64,000 nucleotides of DNA from Hyphomicrobiales bacterium (GTDB taxonomy: Bacteria; Pseudomonadota; Alphaproteobacteria; Rhizobiales; Xanthobacteraceae), in assembly GCA_017305715.1 (NCBI GenBank), contig JAFKKG010000010.1, positions 124,001 through 188,000 on the forward strand. The letters run 5' to 3'. This document shows positions 1 to 8,876 of this stretch, in pieces. How positions within the stretch are numbered: the first letter of the stretch is position 1; the number at the start of each line of letters is the position of its first letter. A program made the translations under genes and the position numbers. Below the pieces are notes generated by a model that saw nothing but the letters and a program-made list of their open reading frames with translations, ran no database searches and had not been told where the DNA came from.

Positions 1-365
1 GCAGCGGTGGCGACCGACGAGCCGCAGATCGCGGCAAAGCCGCCGCAGGCGGCGACGGTGGCGATGCCGAGTCCGCCGCGCAGATGGCCGACAAAGCCGT
101 TGGCGGCGCGGAACAATTCGCGGCTCATGCCGGAATTGCTGACCAGCGTGCCCATCAGCAGGAACATCGGGATCACGCCGAACGTATAGTCGGTCACCGT
201 GCGCATCGAGGTCTGCCCGACCAGTTTCAGCGCCGGCGTGAAGCCGGTAAGATAACCAAAGCCGCAGACGCCGACGAGGCCCATCGCCATGCCGACCGGC
301 ACGCGCAGCAGCATCAGCGCAAACAGCGCGACAAATCCGAGGACGGCGACCGCGTCGGTGCTCAT
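1..365 (-). CDS. dctM: TRAP transporter large permease DctM, partial (5' part only)
   Basis: The N-terminal 121 residues of the 12-TM permease subunit that carries a carboxylate-type substrate through the inner membrane in a TRAP (DctPQM) system; the rest lies beyond the window edge. The ATG at 365 abuts the TAG of dctQ (368-366) with no gap, so the two are translationally coupled. Visible features are a hydrophobic start (VAVLGFVALFALMLLRVPVG), a Gly-rich second segment, and the family-typical stretch with MGTLVSNSG, then GGLGIATV and AAICGSSVAT. Order and spacing match dctP-dctQ-dctM. The substrate cannot be read from this part. Confidence 0.93.
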   Translation of the reverse strand, partial: MSTDAVAVLGFVALFALMLLRVPVGMAMGLVGVCGFGYLTGFTPALKLVGQTSMRTVTDYTFGVIPMFLLMGTLVSNSGMSRELFRAANGFVGHLRGGLGIATVAACGGFAAICGSSVATA

Positions 366-875
366 CTACTCCACCGTCTTTTCTTTGGCGTCATGGATGT
401 CTTCGGGATGGAAGATCAGCCGGTAGGTGCGGATCGCGATCAGCAGCACGGCGGAGACGTCGCCGGCCCAGGCCACCGCGAAGAACGGCCAGGTCGGCAT
501 GTGCATCTCGAAGGTGAGAACGTTGTCGTAATAGGTGCCGCGCACCTTGTCGAACAGCGTCCAGGTCTGCACCGCGACCACGAACAGCAGCACCAGCGTG
601 GCGAACACATCGATCCAGCGCTGGTATCTCGGGCCGACATTGGCCCAGACCAGGTCGACGGTGATGTGGCCGCCGCGATAGGAGGTGGCCGCGATGCCCC
701 AGAAAATCAAAATGCCGAGCAGCATGCGGCCGATATCGAAGGAGTCAGGGATCGCGTAGTTCAGCGTGTTGCGCAGGATGACGGCGAGAAAAATATTGAG
801 GGCCACGATGCCGACAAAGGCGGCTGCGATCCATTCGATCGTATCGATGAAACGATCCATAGACGCGCGATTCAT
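366..875 (-). CDS. dctQ: TRAP transporter small permease DctQ
   Basis: Small membrane subunit (169 aa) that pairs with DctM. Four hydrophobic segments are visible at about residues 12-34, 51-70, 88-106 and 128-150, the usual DctQ topology, with the family-typical GRMLLGILIFWG and SYRGGHITVDL around the second segment. It lies downstream of dctP on the same strand, separated by 228 bp that hold a palindromic repeat, and abuts dctM. A second in-frame Met at residue 6 (MDRFIDTIEW) is an alternative start. The role is well supported by family and order; the cargo is unknown, though the divergent pobA gene suggests an aromatic acid. Confidence 0.92.
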   Translation of the reverse strand: MNRASMDRFIDTIEWIAAAFVGIVALNIFLAVILRNTLNYAIPDSFDIGRMLLGILIFWGIAATSYRGGHITVDLVWANVGPRYQRWIDVFATLVLLFVVAVQTWTLFDKVRGTYYDNVLTFEMHMPTWPFFAVAWAGDVSAVLLIAIRTYRLIFHPEDIHDAKEKTVE

Positions 876-930
876 GTGCGGAGGTTCCTGTCGCTAGGCT
901 GGGGTCGATCTGGCGCCGCAAACTCATTTC

Positions 931-1096
931 ACCTCTCCCGCTTGCGGGGGAGCATAGGCCGCCTTCGGCGGCGATAGTGACGCCGAAGCGAAGCTTCGGC
1001 CAGACGCTCGAAGAGCGTGGCGGGTGGGGCTCTCGCCACACGAACAGACTGCCTCGCGGCGCCCCCACCCGGCCCTCCCCGCAAGCGGGAGACGGA
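931..1096. repeat. GC-rich palindromic intergenic repeat (family A) between dctP and dctQ
   Basis: Ends are near-perfect inverted repeats (ACCTCTCCCGCTTGCGGGG at the left, CCTCCCCGCAAGCGGGAG at the right), with internal GCCGCCTTCGGCGGC and GAAGCGAAGCTTC palindromes. Related arrangements occur at 23186-23320, 36501-36628 and 48726-48853. It sits inside the TRAP operon, so it will fold in the mRNA between the abundant binding-protein cistron and the membrane cistrons, a typical place for RNA-stabilising repeats. Confidence 0.8.
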
Positions 1097-1103
1097 GAAT
1101 CTT

Positions 1104-2123
1104 CTACTGCGCCAGCGCGTTGTACTTGGTGAGTTCGGCGCGAAGCTCGGTCATGGCGGCGTCCGGGTCGGCGTTGCCCGCTTTCTTGACGCCATCGGCC
1201 CAGCTCTTGACCAGCGGTTCGGCCGCCTTCTTCCACAGCGCGGTCTGCTCCGGCGTCAGCGTATAGACCTCGTGGCCGGCCTCGGCCTTGATCTTGCCAA
1301 TGCCGGCGTCCTCGAACTTGCCCCAGGGCTCGCCGACGCGGCCGGCGGCCTCGGTGTTGCAGTTGTTGTCGATCGCCTTTTTCTGGCGGTCGGACATCTG
1401 GTTGTATTTGTCCTTGTTCATGACGAAGGCAAACGTCGTCACATACAGCGGCGCTTCCATGTGATACTTCGTCACCTTGTCGATGCCGAACAGCACCACC
1501 GATCCCCACGGGAAGGTCACGGCGTCGGCGACGCCGCGCTCGATGATGTCGCGCACTTCAGGCGCCGACGACTGCACATTGGTGCCGCCGAGCTGGGTGA
1601 TGAAGGTCGCCATGGTGGCGTGGGCCGGGCGCACCTTCATGCCCTTGACGTCGTCGGGCACCACGACCTTCTTCAGCCGCGAATGGAACGACGACGGCGA
1701 ATGGATGAAGGCGAGGCAGAACTTGACGTCCTTCATTTCCTTCTCGGCATATTTGCGGTACCAGGCGTCGAGCGCCATTGACCCGCCCTTGGCGTCCGAC
1801 ATCAGGAACGGCAATTCGCCGGCGCCGATGATCGGGAAACGGCCGGGCTGGTAGCCGGGGTTGATGTAGGTGACGTCGGCAATGCCGTCGCGCGCCATGT
1901 CGTAATGGTCGAACGCCTTGCCGAGCTGCTGCGCCGGGAACACCTTGGATTTGACGGTGCCGCCGGATTCCTTCTCGACCGCGGCGCCCCAGTCTTCCAG
2001 CGCCTTTTGCAGCGGATGCGAGGCCGGCACCCAGTGCGACAGTTTCAGTTCGAAGTTCTTCTCCTGCGCCATCGCAGGCGTCACAGCGGCGGCCAGCAGC
2101 AACGCGAAAAGCGTTTTCCTCAT
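1104..2123 (-). CDS. dctP: TRAP transporter substrate-binding protein DctP
   Basis: Periplasmic high-affinity solute-binding protein (339 aa) that hands its ligand to the DctQM permease. Residues 1-19 are a Sec signal peptide (MRKTLFALLLAAAVTPAMA, cleavage before QEKNF). The mature start FELKLSHWVPASHPL and a later segment with GMKVRPAHATMATFITQLGG are typical of DctP, the latter holding the Arg that usually pairs with a substrate carboxylate. The gene heads the dctPQM operon and is divergent from pobA (4-hydroxybenzoate hydroxylase); 262 bp of shared upstream DNA carries similar ATAAC-type motifs. That context suggests, but does not prove, uptake of an aromatic acid. Confidence 0.93.
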   Translation of the reverse strand: MRKTLFALLLAAAVTPAMAQEKNFELKLSHWVPASHPLQKALEDWGAAVEKESGGTVKSKVFPAQQLGKAFDHYDMARDGIADVTYINPGYQPGRFPIIGAGELPFLMSDAKGGSMALDAWYRKYAEKEMKDVKFCLAFIHSPSSFHSRLKKVVVPDDVKGMKVRPAHATMATFITQLGGTNVQSSAPEVRDIIERGVADAVTFPWGSVVLFGIDKVTKYHMEAPLYVTTFAFVMNKDKYNQMSDRQKKAIDNNCNTEAAGRVGEPWGKFEDAGIGKIKAEAGHEVYTLTPEQTALWKKAAEPLVKSWADGVKKAGNADPDAAMTELRAELTKYNALAQ

Positions 2124-2168
2124 CGGCGTTCTCTCCCCTTTGGACGCGGGCTTTCACCGCCCGGCCTC

Positions 2169-2190
2169 GTTAATTAACATGTTATCTAAT
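2169..2190. promoter_or_regulatory. Putative operator upstream of dctP
   Basis: A perfect palindrome GTTAATTAAC (2169-2178) is followed directly by ATGTTATCTAAT. The GTTATCT core recurs on the other strand inside the dyad at 2306-2320 near pobA, so one regulator could act on both divergent genes. It is centred about 55 bp upstream of the dctP start. No regulator gene is adjacent in the window; the assignment rests on the repeated motif and position. Confidence 0.4.
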
Positions 2191-2305
2191 TGGCCCGGAA
2201 TTTCAAGCCGGACGTCGCATCGCCGCCGGCCGCCGCTCGTCGATGCATTTCGCAGTGCAGCGCAACGACAGACCTCACCCGCTCCAGCTTGCTTTGCGTA
2301 AAATT

Positions 2306-3555
<1,250 letters not shown>

Positions 3556-3563
3556 AACAATGC

Positions 3564-3647
3564 CGTCGTTGCGAGGAGCGTCAGCGACGAAGCAATCCAC
3601 CTCTCGCGGAACCCGCCATGGATTGCTTCGCTTCGCTCGCAATGACG
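3564..3647. repeat. Dispersed palindromic repeat (family B)
   Basis: Arms read GTTGCGAGGAGCGTCAGCGA (left) and a right half ending GCTTCGCTCGCAATGACG, both flanking AAGCAATCCA/TGGATTGCTT. The same element occurs at 54396-54478 and, diverged, at 34842-34924. It fills the pobA-GST gap and creates a false N-terminal extension (MDCFASLAMT) on the downstream frame. Confidence 0.85.
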
Positions 3648-3662
3648 CGGAGGGGTTCGAAC

Positions 3663-4241
3663 ATGCTCACACTCTATTTCGCGCCTGGATCCAGTTCGTT
3701 TGCCGTACACATTGCGCTGCATGAGATTGGCCTGCCGTTCGAGGCCAGGCCGATGTCGTTCAGGCAGAACGACATGCGCTCACCGGATTTTCTCGCGATC
3801 AATCCCGCCGGCAAGGTCCCTACCTTGCTGGTGGATGGCCGTGCGCTGACCGAGGTGGCGGCGATCCTGTTTTATCTGGCCAGGCGCTATCCGGCTGCGG
3901 GGCTGTTGCCGCCCGACGACATCGAGGCCGAGGCGCAGGCGCTGTCTTGGATGTCGTTTATCGCCTCGACATTGCATCCGGCGCGAAAGCGCGGGCTCGA
4001 CCATGTCCATCAGGTCTATGGCATTGCCGACCGGCGCCTGGGCTTCGGCTGGGCGATCGGCCGCTATTCGATCGCCGATATTCATTTGTTCCGACTGTAT
4101 TGGCGGCTCTCCAATTCGCTCCAGCTTGCGCCGGAGACGTTTCCGAACCTTGACGCGCATTATGCGCGGATGATGGCGCGGCCCGCCGTGCAGCGTACGA
4201 TCGAGGTCGAAAGCGCGGTCGGGTACGAACTGCCGGCGTGA
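3663..4241 (+). CDS. Glutathione S-transferase family protein
   Basis: Cytosolic GST of 192 aa. The N-terminal thioredoxin fold (about 1-80) has the MLTLYFAPGSSSFAVHIALH start, with Ser residues in the GSH-activating position, the cis-Pro motif GKVPTLLVDG, and LTEVAAILFYLA (cf. the family ESxAI motif). The C-terminal all-helical domain ends with RMMARPAVQRTIEVE. The ATG at 3663 is chosen because GGAGGGG precedes it; upstream in-frame codons are repeat sequence. Substrate unknown; it follows pobA by about 100 bp and may be co-expressed or independent. Confidence 0.88.
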   Translation: MLTLYFAPGSSSFAVHIALHEIGLPFEARPMSFRQNDMRSPDFLAINPAGKVPTLLVDGRALTEVAAILFYLARRYPAAGLLPPDDIEAEAQALSWMSFIASTLHPARKRGLDHVHQVYGIADRRLGFGWAIGRYSIADIHLFRLYWRLSNSLQLAPETFPNLDAHYARMMARPAVQRTIEVESAVGYELPA

Positions 4242-4359
4242 TGGCGGCTACGCGCGCTTCAAACACAGGCAGAAATCCCGTTTAAAACTTTGTAGGCGGT
4301 GCATTGGTCGGCAGCTTCGCGTTCAATGAAGGCAGCTGCCTTCAACACACGAGCAAAGC

Positions 4360-4800
4360 ATGACCGCGAGCCCAATCCCCGAAGGATTTGAACCCCACTT
4401 CCGCAAGAGCCCGCTCACCGAGCCGTGGGAGCCGCTCTATGCAAGGCGGACCGACAGGGCCGTGGTGATCGGGCTGCGGCTGGCAAAGCCACACACCAAC
4501 GGGCGCGGGCTGATTCACGGCGGGCTGATCGCGGCCCTCTCCGACAACGCGATGGGCTATAGCTGCGCGCAGGCGACCGGCTGGACGACATCATTCGTCA
4601 CGATCGGCCTCGCGGTCGACTTCATCGGTACTGCGCAGATCGGACAATGGCTCGCGATCGAGACCGACGTGATCAAGACCGGCCGCACGATCTGCTTTGC
4701 GCAATGCCTGATCAAGGCCGACGATGTCGTGATCGCGCGGGCCAATGCCACGTTCCGCGTGGTGCCGAAGAGAGAACCTGCTGTCGCGGCGGAGGCGTGA
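4360..4800 (+). CDS. PaaI-type hotdog-fold thioesterase
   Basis: A 146-aa hotdog thioesterase expected to hydrolyse acyl- or aryl-CoA thioesters. The family signature is the HGG of GLIHGGLIAALSDNAMGYS (H53-G54-G55) followed by the long central helix; LAVDFIGTAQIGQWLAIE and AQCLIKADDVVIARANATF form the later strands. The length matches the PaaI/YbgC-like single-domain group. It lies on the plus strand and converges on the LysR gene at 4816. The acyl group is not predictable; a housekeeping role in releasing stalled CoA intermediates of aromatic catabolism fits the surroundings. Confidence 0.85.
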   Translation: MTASPIPEGFEPHFRKSPLTEPWEPLYARRTDRAVVIGLRLAKPHTNGRGLIHGGLIAALSDNAMGYSCAQATGWTTSFVTIGLAVDFIGTAQIGQWLAIETDVIKTGRTICFAQCLIKADDVVIARANATFRVVPKREPAVAAEA

Positions 4801-4815
4801 AGCCGCGAACCTTCG

Positions 4816-5709
4816 TCAGCCGAAATTCCAGCGCGTACTCTCGATCACAAGGTCGATGAACGTGCGCACCTTGGCCGACAGCAGCCGCGAGGTCGGGTAG
4901 ACGATGTGGATCGGCAGCGCCGGCGGCGCGAATGGCGCCAGCACGATCTTGAGCCGCCCCGCTTTCAATGAAGCCGCGGCCTGATAGGCCAGCACCCGGG
5001 TCAGGCCGCCGCCCGCCTCCGCATATTGGATCGCGGCGTCGGCGCTGTTGCTGGCAAACCGAGGCGTGCTCGATATCCGGATCTCCCGGCCATCGACAAC
5101 AAAACGCCATTCGGGCTCCGCGGTCATGGCGCCGAAATGGATGGTATCGTGCTCGGCAATCGCCTCCGGCGTCTTGGGTTCGCCGCGCCGTTTGAGATAA
5201 TCCTTCGAGGCCACCACGATCCGCCGCATCTCGCCGACATGGCGCGCGACCAGCGTCGAATCCGGCAAGTGGCCGATCCGCACCGCCAGATCGACGCCCT
5301 CCTCCACCAGATTGATCATGCGGTCCGACAACCGCAGATCCGCCGAGACCTCGGGATACCGCTGCAGATAGGCCGACACTACCGGGCTGACGTGAAGCCG
5401 TCCAAAGCCGTTCGGGGCCGACACCAGCAGCCGTCCGCCCGGCCTGGTGCGCTCGCCCTCGGCAGCACTTTCGGCTTCTTCGACGTCGCTGAGGATCCGG
5501 CGGGCGCGCTCCAGGTAACGTGCGCCGGCGTCGGTCAGCGCGACCTGCCTTGTGGTCCGCTGCAGCAGCCGGGCGCCCAGGCGCTCCTCCAGCGCCGCGA
5601 TCAGCCGCGTCACCCCTGAAGGCGACATCCCGAGTTTTCGCGCGGCGGGGGCGAACCCCCGCAAATCGGCAACGGTCACAAAGGCCTGCATGGCGTCGAT
5701 ACGGTCCAT
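4816..5709 (-). CDS. LysR-family transcriptional regulator
   Basis: A 297-aa LTTR: an N-terminal winged helix-turn-helix (MDRIDAMQAFVTVADLRGFA, then KLGMSPSGVTRLIAALEERL around 25-45) and a periplasmic-binding-like effector domain (about 90-290). The ATG at 5709 is preferred over longer in-frame options because it gives the canonical LysR start. It is divergent from the flavin-binding gene at 5836, with 126 bp between them, the classic LTTR arrangement, so that gene is the likely target. The sequence resembles the large AaeR/DsdC-like group; the effector is unknown. Confidence 0.9.
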   Translation of the reverse strand: MDRIDAMQAFVTVADLRGFAPAARKLGMSPSGVTRLIAALEERLGARLLQRTTRQVALTDAGARYLERARRILSDVEEAESAAEGERTRPGGRLLVSAPNGFGRLHVSPVVSAYLQRYPEVSADLRLSDRMINLVEEGVDLAVRIGHLPDSTLVARHVGEMRRIVVASKDYLKRRGEPKTPEAIAEHDTIHFGAMTAEPEWRFVVDGREIRISSTPRFASNSADAAIQYAEAGGGLTRVLAYQAAASLKAGRLKIVLAPFAPPALPIHIVYPTSRLLSAKVRTFIDLVIESTRWNFG

Positions 5710-5835
5710 GCCATTATTCCATCTTATGCAACAGTGTCGTGTCAATCGATATGATTGTTTTAATTCTGGGAGAGAGCACTTTACTGAACAGCAGACGCGC
5801 AATGGCGCTCACAGAATTTGGCAGGAGATGCTGCG

Positions 5836-6465
5836 ATGTCAGACGTTCAGACCTACTCAAGTGACGTCGCCTTCACGCCGGCGGTGAAGGCGATACAGGC
5901 CCGCAAGGGGTCGCGGGAAAGCTATGCTCGCGTCGAACAGAACGGCGGCTGGCGCACGGAGATCGATGAAAATCTCGCGGCCTTCCTGGGCGAGACCAAC
6001 AGCTTCTATCTCGCGACCGCCTCGGGCACCGGCCATCCCTACATCCAGCATCGCGGCGGCCCGAAGGGCTTTGTCAAAATCATCGACAAGAACACGATTG
6101 CCTTCGCCGACTACAGCGGCAACCGGCAATACATCACGCAGGGCAATCTGTCGGAGAACCCACAGGCGCATATCTTCGTGATGGATTACGCGCATCGCCG
6201 GCGCGTCAAGATTTGGGGCGAAGCGCGTGTGGTCGATGACGATCCCGCGCTGACGCAGGCCCTGATGCCGAAAGGCTACAAGGCGCGGCCCGAGCAGGTG
6301 ATCCTGTTCCGGATTTCGGCATGGGACACCAATTGCCCACAGCACATTCCGCAAAGGTTCGACGCGTCCGATGTGGCCGCCGCTTTGGCGAGCCGCGATG
6401 CCCGCATCGCCGAGCTGGAGGCAGAGGTGGCCGCATTGAAGGCGCAGACTACTCCGGCGCACTGA
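5836..6465 (+). CDS. Pyridoxamine 5'-phosphate oxidase-like (split-barrel) flavin-binding protein
   Basis: A 209-aa split beta-barrel protein of the PNPOx-like family that usually binds FMN or a related cofactor. The core runs from FYLATASGTGHPYIQHRGGP through TIAFADYSGNRQYITQGNL to RRVKIWGEARVVDD. The C-terminal 25 residues form a short coiled coil (ASRDARIAELEAEVAALKAQ), unusual for true PdxH. The ATG at 5836 has GGAGATG about 7 bases upstream; an ATG at 5818 is possible but lacks a ribosome site. True PdxH residues are not evident, so it is more likely an oxidoreductase or detoxifying flavoprotein. Divergent from the LysR gene. Confidence 0.82.
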   Translation: MSDVQTYSSDVAFTPAVKAIQARKGSRESYARVEQNGGWRTEIDENLAAFLGETNSFYLATASGTGHPYIQHRGGPKGFVKIIDKNTIAFADYSGNRQYITQGNLSENPQAHIFVMDYAHRRRVKIWGEARVVDDDPALTQALMPKGYKARPEQVILFRISAWDTNCPQHIPQRFDASDVAAALASRDARIAELEAEVAALKAQTTPAH

Positions 6466-6587
6466 AGCCCGTTCCTTCCCGGTCCCCGCGCGCGGCAGGC
6501 GCGCTCGGCCGGCAAGCCGGGACTGAGCTCGTTGATGCGGGCGCCCGGCACGTTAACGCAGGGAGCGAAAAAAAATCTTGCCGCCTC

Positions 6588-6616
6588 TTGAAACCAAAAA
6601 CGGACTTTTTTATTTT
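6588..6616 (+). promoter_or_regulatory. Promoter of the hsp20 operon
   Basis: TTGAAA (6588-6593), a 17-bp spacer and TATTTT (6611-6616) make a good sigma-70-type promoter. The overlapping CTTGAAA is also compatible with an RpoH-type -35. A start near 6623 gives a leader of about 109 nt, the size expected of a ROSE leader. Confidence 0.6.
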
Positions 6617-6622
6617 CTCGCT

Positions 6623-6731
6623 GCCGCCGGAAGGTGGTGTCTCCGATGCCTCAACGGGTCAGAGACTTGAGACGGGCACCGGTCGTGTCCGGTGCCGCTC
6701 GTACCCATCTTGCTCTTTGGAGGATTTGGCT
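6623..6731 (+). promoter_or_regulatory. ROSE-type RNA thermometer in the hsp20 5' leader
   Basis: The leader folds into successive hairpins: GCCGCC/GGTGGT (6623-6640), a weak CTCAA/TTGAG stem (6650-6671), a perfect 8-bp GGCACCGG/CCGGTGCC stem (6675-6696), and a final hairpin AUCUUGCUCUUUGGAGGAU (6707-6725) whose 3' side is the Shine-Dalgarno GGAGG. The UUGCU opposite GGAGG is the conserved ROSE signature known from rhizobial hsp genes: imperfect pairing melts at heat-shock temperature and frees the ribosome site. The match is by eye, and the leader length and position fit. Confidence 0.85.
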
Positions 6732-7187
6732 ATGCGCACTTACGACTTCTCTCCGCTGTGGCGTTCGACCATCGGCTTCGACCGCCTTTTCGACCTCGTT
6801 GACGCCGCCCAGCGTGCCGGCGAGGACAACTACCCTCCCTACAACATCGAACGTCTTGGCGACGACCGCTACCAGATTTCACTTGCGGTGGCTGGTTTTT
6901 CGCCCGACGACATCTCGGTAACGGCCGAACAGAACGTCGTCACCATCGCGGGTAGCAAGGTCGATAAGACCGAGCGTGAATTTCTCTACCGGGGTATTTC
7001 CGCGCGCCCCTTCAAGCGCCAATTCAACCTCGCTGACTACGTTCAGGTGAAAAGCGCCGCCTTCGAGAACGGATTGCTTAAAATCGAACTGGTCCGGGAA
7101 ATCCCGGAAGCCATGAAGCCTCGGCGAATCGCTATCAATGGCGCGCCGACAGGCACCGTGCATCAGCTCGAAGGTAGGGCCGCCTAA
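6732..7187 (+). CDS. Small heat-shock protein, Hsp20/IbpA class A
   Basis: ATP-independent holdase chaperone of 151 aa that binds unfolding proteins in the cytoplasm. The N-terminal arm (MRTYDFSPLWRSTIGFDRLFDLVD) is that of rhizobial class A/IbpA sHsps. The alpha-crystallin domain spans about 37-130 (YNIERLGDDRYQISLAVAGF, then GLLKIELVREIPE), and a short tail carries RRIAI, the I-x-I-like oligomerisation motif. GGAGG precedes the ATG and is buried in the ROSE hairpin, so translation should be heat-induced. Three small genes follow on the same strand and may share the transcript. Confidence 0.95.
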   Translation: MRTYDFSPLWRSTIGFDRLFDLVDAAQRAGEDNYPPYNIERLGDDRYQISLAVAGFSPDDISVTAEQNVVTIAGSKVDKTEREFLYRGISARPFKRQFNLADYVQVKSAAFENGLLKIELVREIPEAMKPRRIAINGAPTGTVHQLEGRAA

Positions 7188-7302
7188 CGCGCCATCGCGT
7201 GAATTGGTGCTCCCGCCAGACCCGGGCGGGAGTCCCGCGCCTGCGGCAGCGGGCCTGTAACCCGACCAGAGGTATCTGACGAAAGGAGAAGGAGTACCTC
7301 CC

Positions 7303-7620
7303 ATGATCGATCATGGCGACAACATTGTTGACCTCAATGCGATACTGCACCCCGGCTGGATTTACGATCATCCACGTCACGTCGTCGAAGATCCGACCCT
7401 GTCGATCAGTGAAAAGCGAGCGATCCTCGCGTCCTGGGCATCCGACGCTGCCAGCGTGGCCTCAAACCCGGCTTTGAGAGAACTGCCGGGCTCGTACAAA
7501 ACGGTAACCATCGACGAGGTCCTTGAGGCGCTGTCCGCGCTCGACCATGGACCCAAGGGGCCGCCAGGCGGAAGCCCGGCCCGCATCAAATCGGCCGCGC
7601 GCATGGATATCGCAGCTTAA
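7303..7620 (+). CDS. Conserved small protein, rhizobial stress-associated (105 aa)
   Basis: No named domain is recognised. The sequence has a central helical stretch (ISEKRAILASWASDAASVAS) followed by a Pro/Gly linker and VTIDEVLEALSALD. This architecture (SEKRAILASWASDA plus a 'DEVLEAL-ALD' helix) is familiar from small hypothetical proteins in Rhizobiales, often near stress genes. A strong ribosome site (GAAAGGAGAAGGAG) lies upstream of the ATG at 7303. It follows hsp20 by 115 bp and precedes the 78-aa gene by 21 bp, suggesting an operon. A soluble cytoplasmic location is inferred from the lack of a signal or membrane segment. Confidence 0.78.
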   Translation: MIDHGDNIVDLNAILHPGWIYDHPRHVVEDPTLSISEKRAILASWASDAASVASNPALRELPGSYKTVTIDEVLEALSALDHGPKGPPGGSPARIKSAARMDIAA

Positions 7621-7641
7621 GGACTTAAACGGACGACGACG

Positions 7642-7878
7642 ATGATAGATGAAAAGCTGGCGCTTCTGCGAAGCCATCGCAACAATATCGGCCGTTACCG
7701 ACGGTTGCTCGAGACTGAATTGACCGAATTCGAGCGGCAATTCATTGAAAGGCGCCTGTCGGAGGAACGGTCCGCGATGGAAAAGATTGCCGCCGTGACG
7801 TTCCCTCTCAGCCTTCAAATTCCAGTAGGTGCAATCAGCGGGACGTCCATACCGGAAACCGCAAGTGTCCGAGGTTAA
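7642..7878 (+). CDS. Small basic helical protein (78 aa)
   Basis: No named family. Residues 1-55 are predicted helical and highly charged (MIDEKLALLRSHRNNIGRYR, then TELTEFERQFIERRLSEERS), likely a coiled-coil or bundle-forming segment, followed by a hydrophobic strand-like AVTFPLSLQIPV. Similar RNNI-RYRRLL-type small proteins are known in rhizobial genomes beside hsp20 or DUF genes. It starts 21 bp after the 105-aa gene, so the two are probably co-transcribed. Function not assigned. Confidence 0.72.
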   Translation: MIDEKLALLRSHRNNIGRYRRLLETELTEFERQFIERRLSEERSAMEKIAAVTFPLSLQIPVGAISGTSIPETASVRG

Positions 7879-7883
7879 TCCGG

Positions 7884-8159
7884 ATGCCCCGTCAACTTCC
7901 CGTTTTTGAAGTGGCTTTGCAGAAGAGCGGCAGAACAACGTGGCGTTGGCGCGTGTTCACAACAGACGGGCGCGTTGTCATGCGCGGCTCAGAAGCCACC
8001 CGGCCCGCTGCCAAGTACCACGCCGACAGGGCGCTGTTCTTGCTGCTCCTGTCGGCGCCCTATCAAAGGGCCAGGCCGACTACGCCGCTTCCTGCTGCAG
8101 CGGCGCCCAGGCGAATTCGGGATAATATCGCAGCATCATCCGGTCGACATAGGCGGTGA
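7884..8159 (+). CDS. Small hypothetical protein (91 aa), 3' end overlapping the GST-like gene
   Basis: The N-terminal 58 residues look genuine: TTWRWRVFTTDGRVVMRGSE forms a two-strand motif followed by a helix (RPAAKYHADRALFLLLLSAP). The frame begins 5 bp after the stop of the 78-aa gene. From about residue 60 the protein is Pro/Arg-rich and lies antisense to the 3' end of the convergent GST-like gene (8080-8811), an 80-bp tail overlap, so the original stop may have been lost. Function unknown. Confidence is moderate because of that overlap and the weak ribosome site (TTAATCCGG). Confidence 0.5.
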   Translation: MPRQLPVFEVALQKSGRTTWRWRVFTTDGRVVMRGSEATRPAAKYHADRALFLLLLSAPYQRARPTTPLPAAAAPRRIRDNIAASSGRHRR

Positions 8160-8811
8160 GGTTGCCGAATTTCTCCGCCTGTTGCCGTAGCTGCGATTCG
8201 AAGAACGGCGTCAGGATGCCGGCAATCGCACCGAAGGCGGTGGCGTCGCTGCCGCAGGGCGTGTCACCGAACAGATAGGGCTTGTCGCCGAGCTGGACCG
8301 ACAGCGCAAACAGCGAGCGAACGGCAAGATCGACGTCCTCTTCCGGGGCGTGACGGCCAAGGCCGCTCAACAGATAGTTCTCGGCTACCCGGAACTGGGC
8401 GTCCTCGCGCAGTTTTTCGCGCAGATGCTCCGGCGCGCCGTCGAAGAAATGCGCCGGCCCCTTGGCGAAATTTTCGGTATCGACCCAACGTGAACCGACC
8501 AGCGCCCAATAGACATGATGCTCGATCATTCGCTCGAAGGCCCAGGCCTGCGCCCGCGCCTGCAAGCTTAGCGGCGCGTCGAAATCGAAGCCATATTTGC
8601 CCTCGATATGGGCGCGGATGAAGGTGGAATCGGCGATGGCTTCGGCCTCATCGACGATGTATGGCAATTGCCCCTTGGGCGAGGCCGGCGGCATCGCCTT
8701 TTCCTTGCGATAGGCCAAACCCGCCATCTTCAGCTGGACCTCGGTCTTGGTCACAAAGGGGCTGATTTCCGGCAGGCCAAAGCCGGCGCCGAAGCCATAG
8801 AGCGTGATCAT
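8080..8811 (-). CDS. Glutathione S-transferase-like protein (Fax/metaxin-type)
   Basis: A 243-aa protein with a GST fold: an N-terminal thioredoxin-like domain (MITLYGFGAGFGLPEISPFV, then AMPPASPKGQLPYIVDE with the cis-Pro) and an all-helical C-terminal domain containing LFGDTPCGSDATAFGAIAGI, typical of the GST_C_6/'failed axon connections' group. The start at 8811 is chosen because AGGAG stands 7 bases upstream. It is the second gene of a likely two-gene unit behind the 82-aa gene (65-bp gap), divergent from the YafY regulator. The catalytic substrate is unknown; detoxification is a family-level guess. Confidence 0.85.
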   Translation of the reverse strand: MITLYGFGAGFGLPEISPFVTKTEVQLKMAGLAYRKEKAMPPASPKGQLPYIVDEAEAIADSTFIRAHIEGKYGFDFDAPLSLQARAQAWAFERMIEHHVYWALVGSRWVDTENFAKGPAHFFDGAPEHLREKLREDAQFRVAENYLLSGLGRHAPEEDVDLAVRSLFALSVQLGDKPYLFGDTPCGSDATAFGAIAGILTPFFESQLRQQAEKFGNLTAYVDRMMLRYYPEFAWAPLQQEAA

Positions 8812-8876
8812 CCGAAAACTCCTGATTTCCTTAGGAACGAGCGGAAGCCTAGCGGCGCCCTGCTGCCACCGTGGTG

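Noticed and set aside
3618-3662. 15-residue N-terminal extension of the GST gene (MDCFASLAMTRRGSN)
   Set aside because: It is encoded by the family B palindrome; GGAGGGG supports the ATG at 3663.
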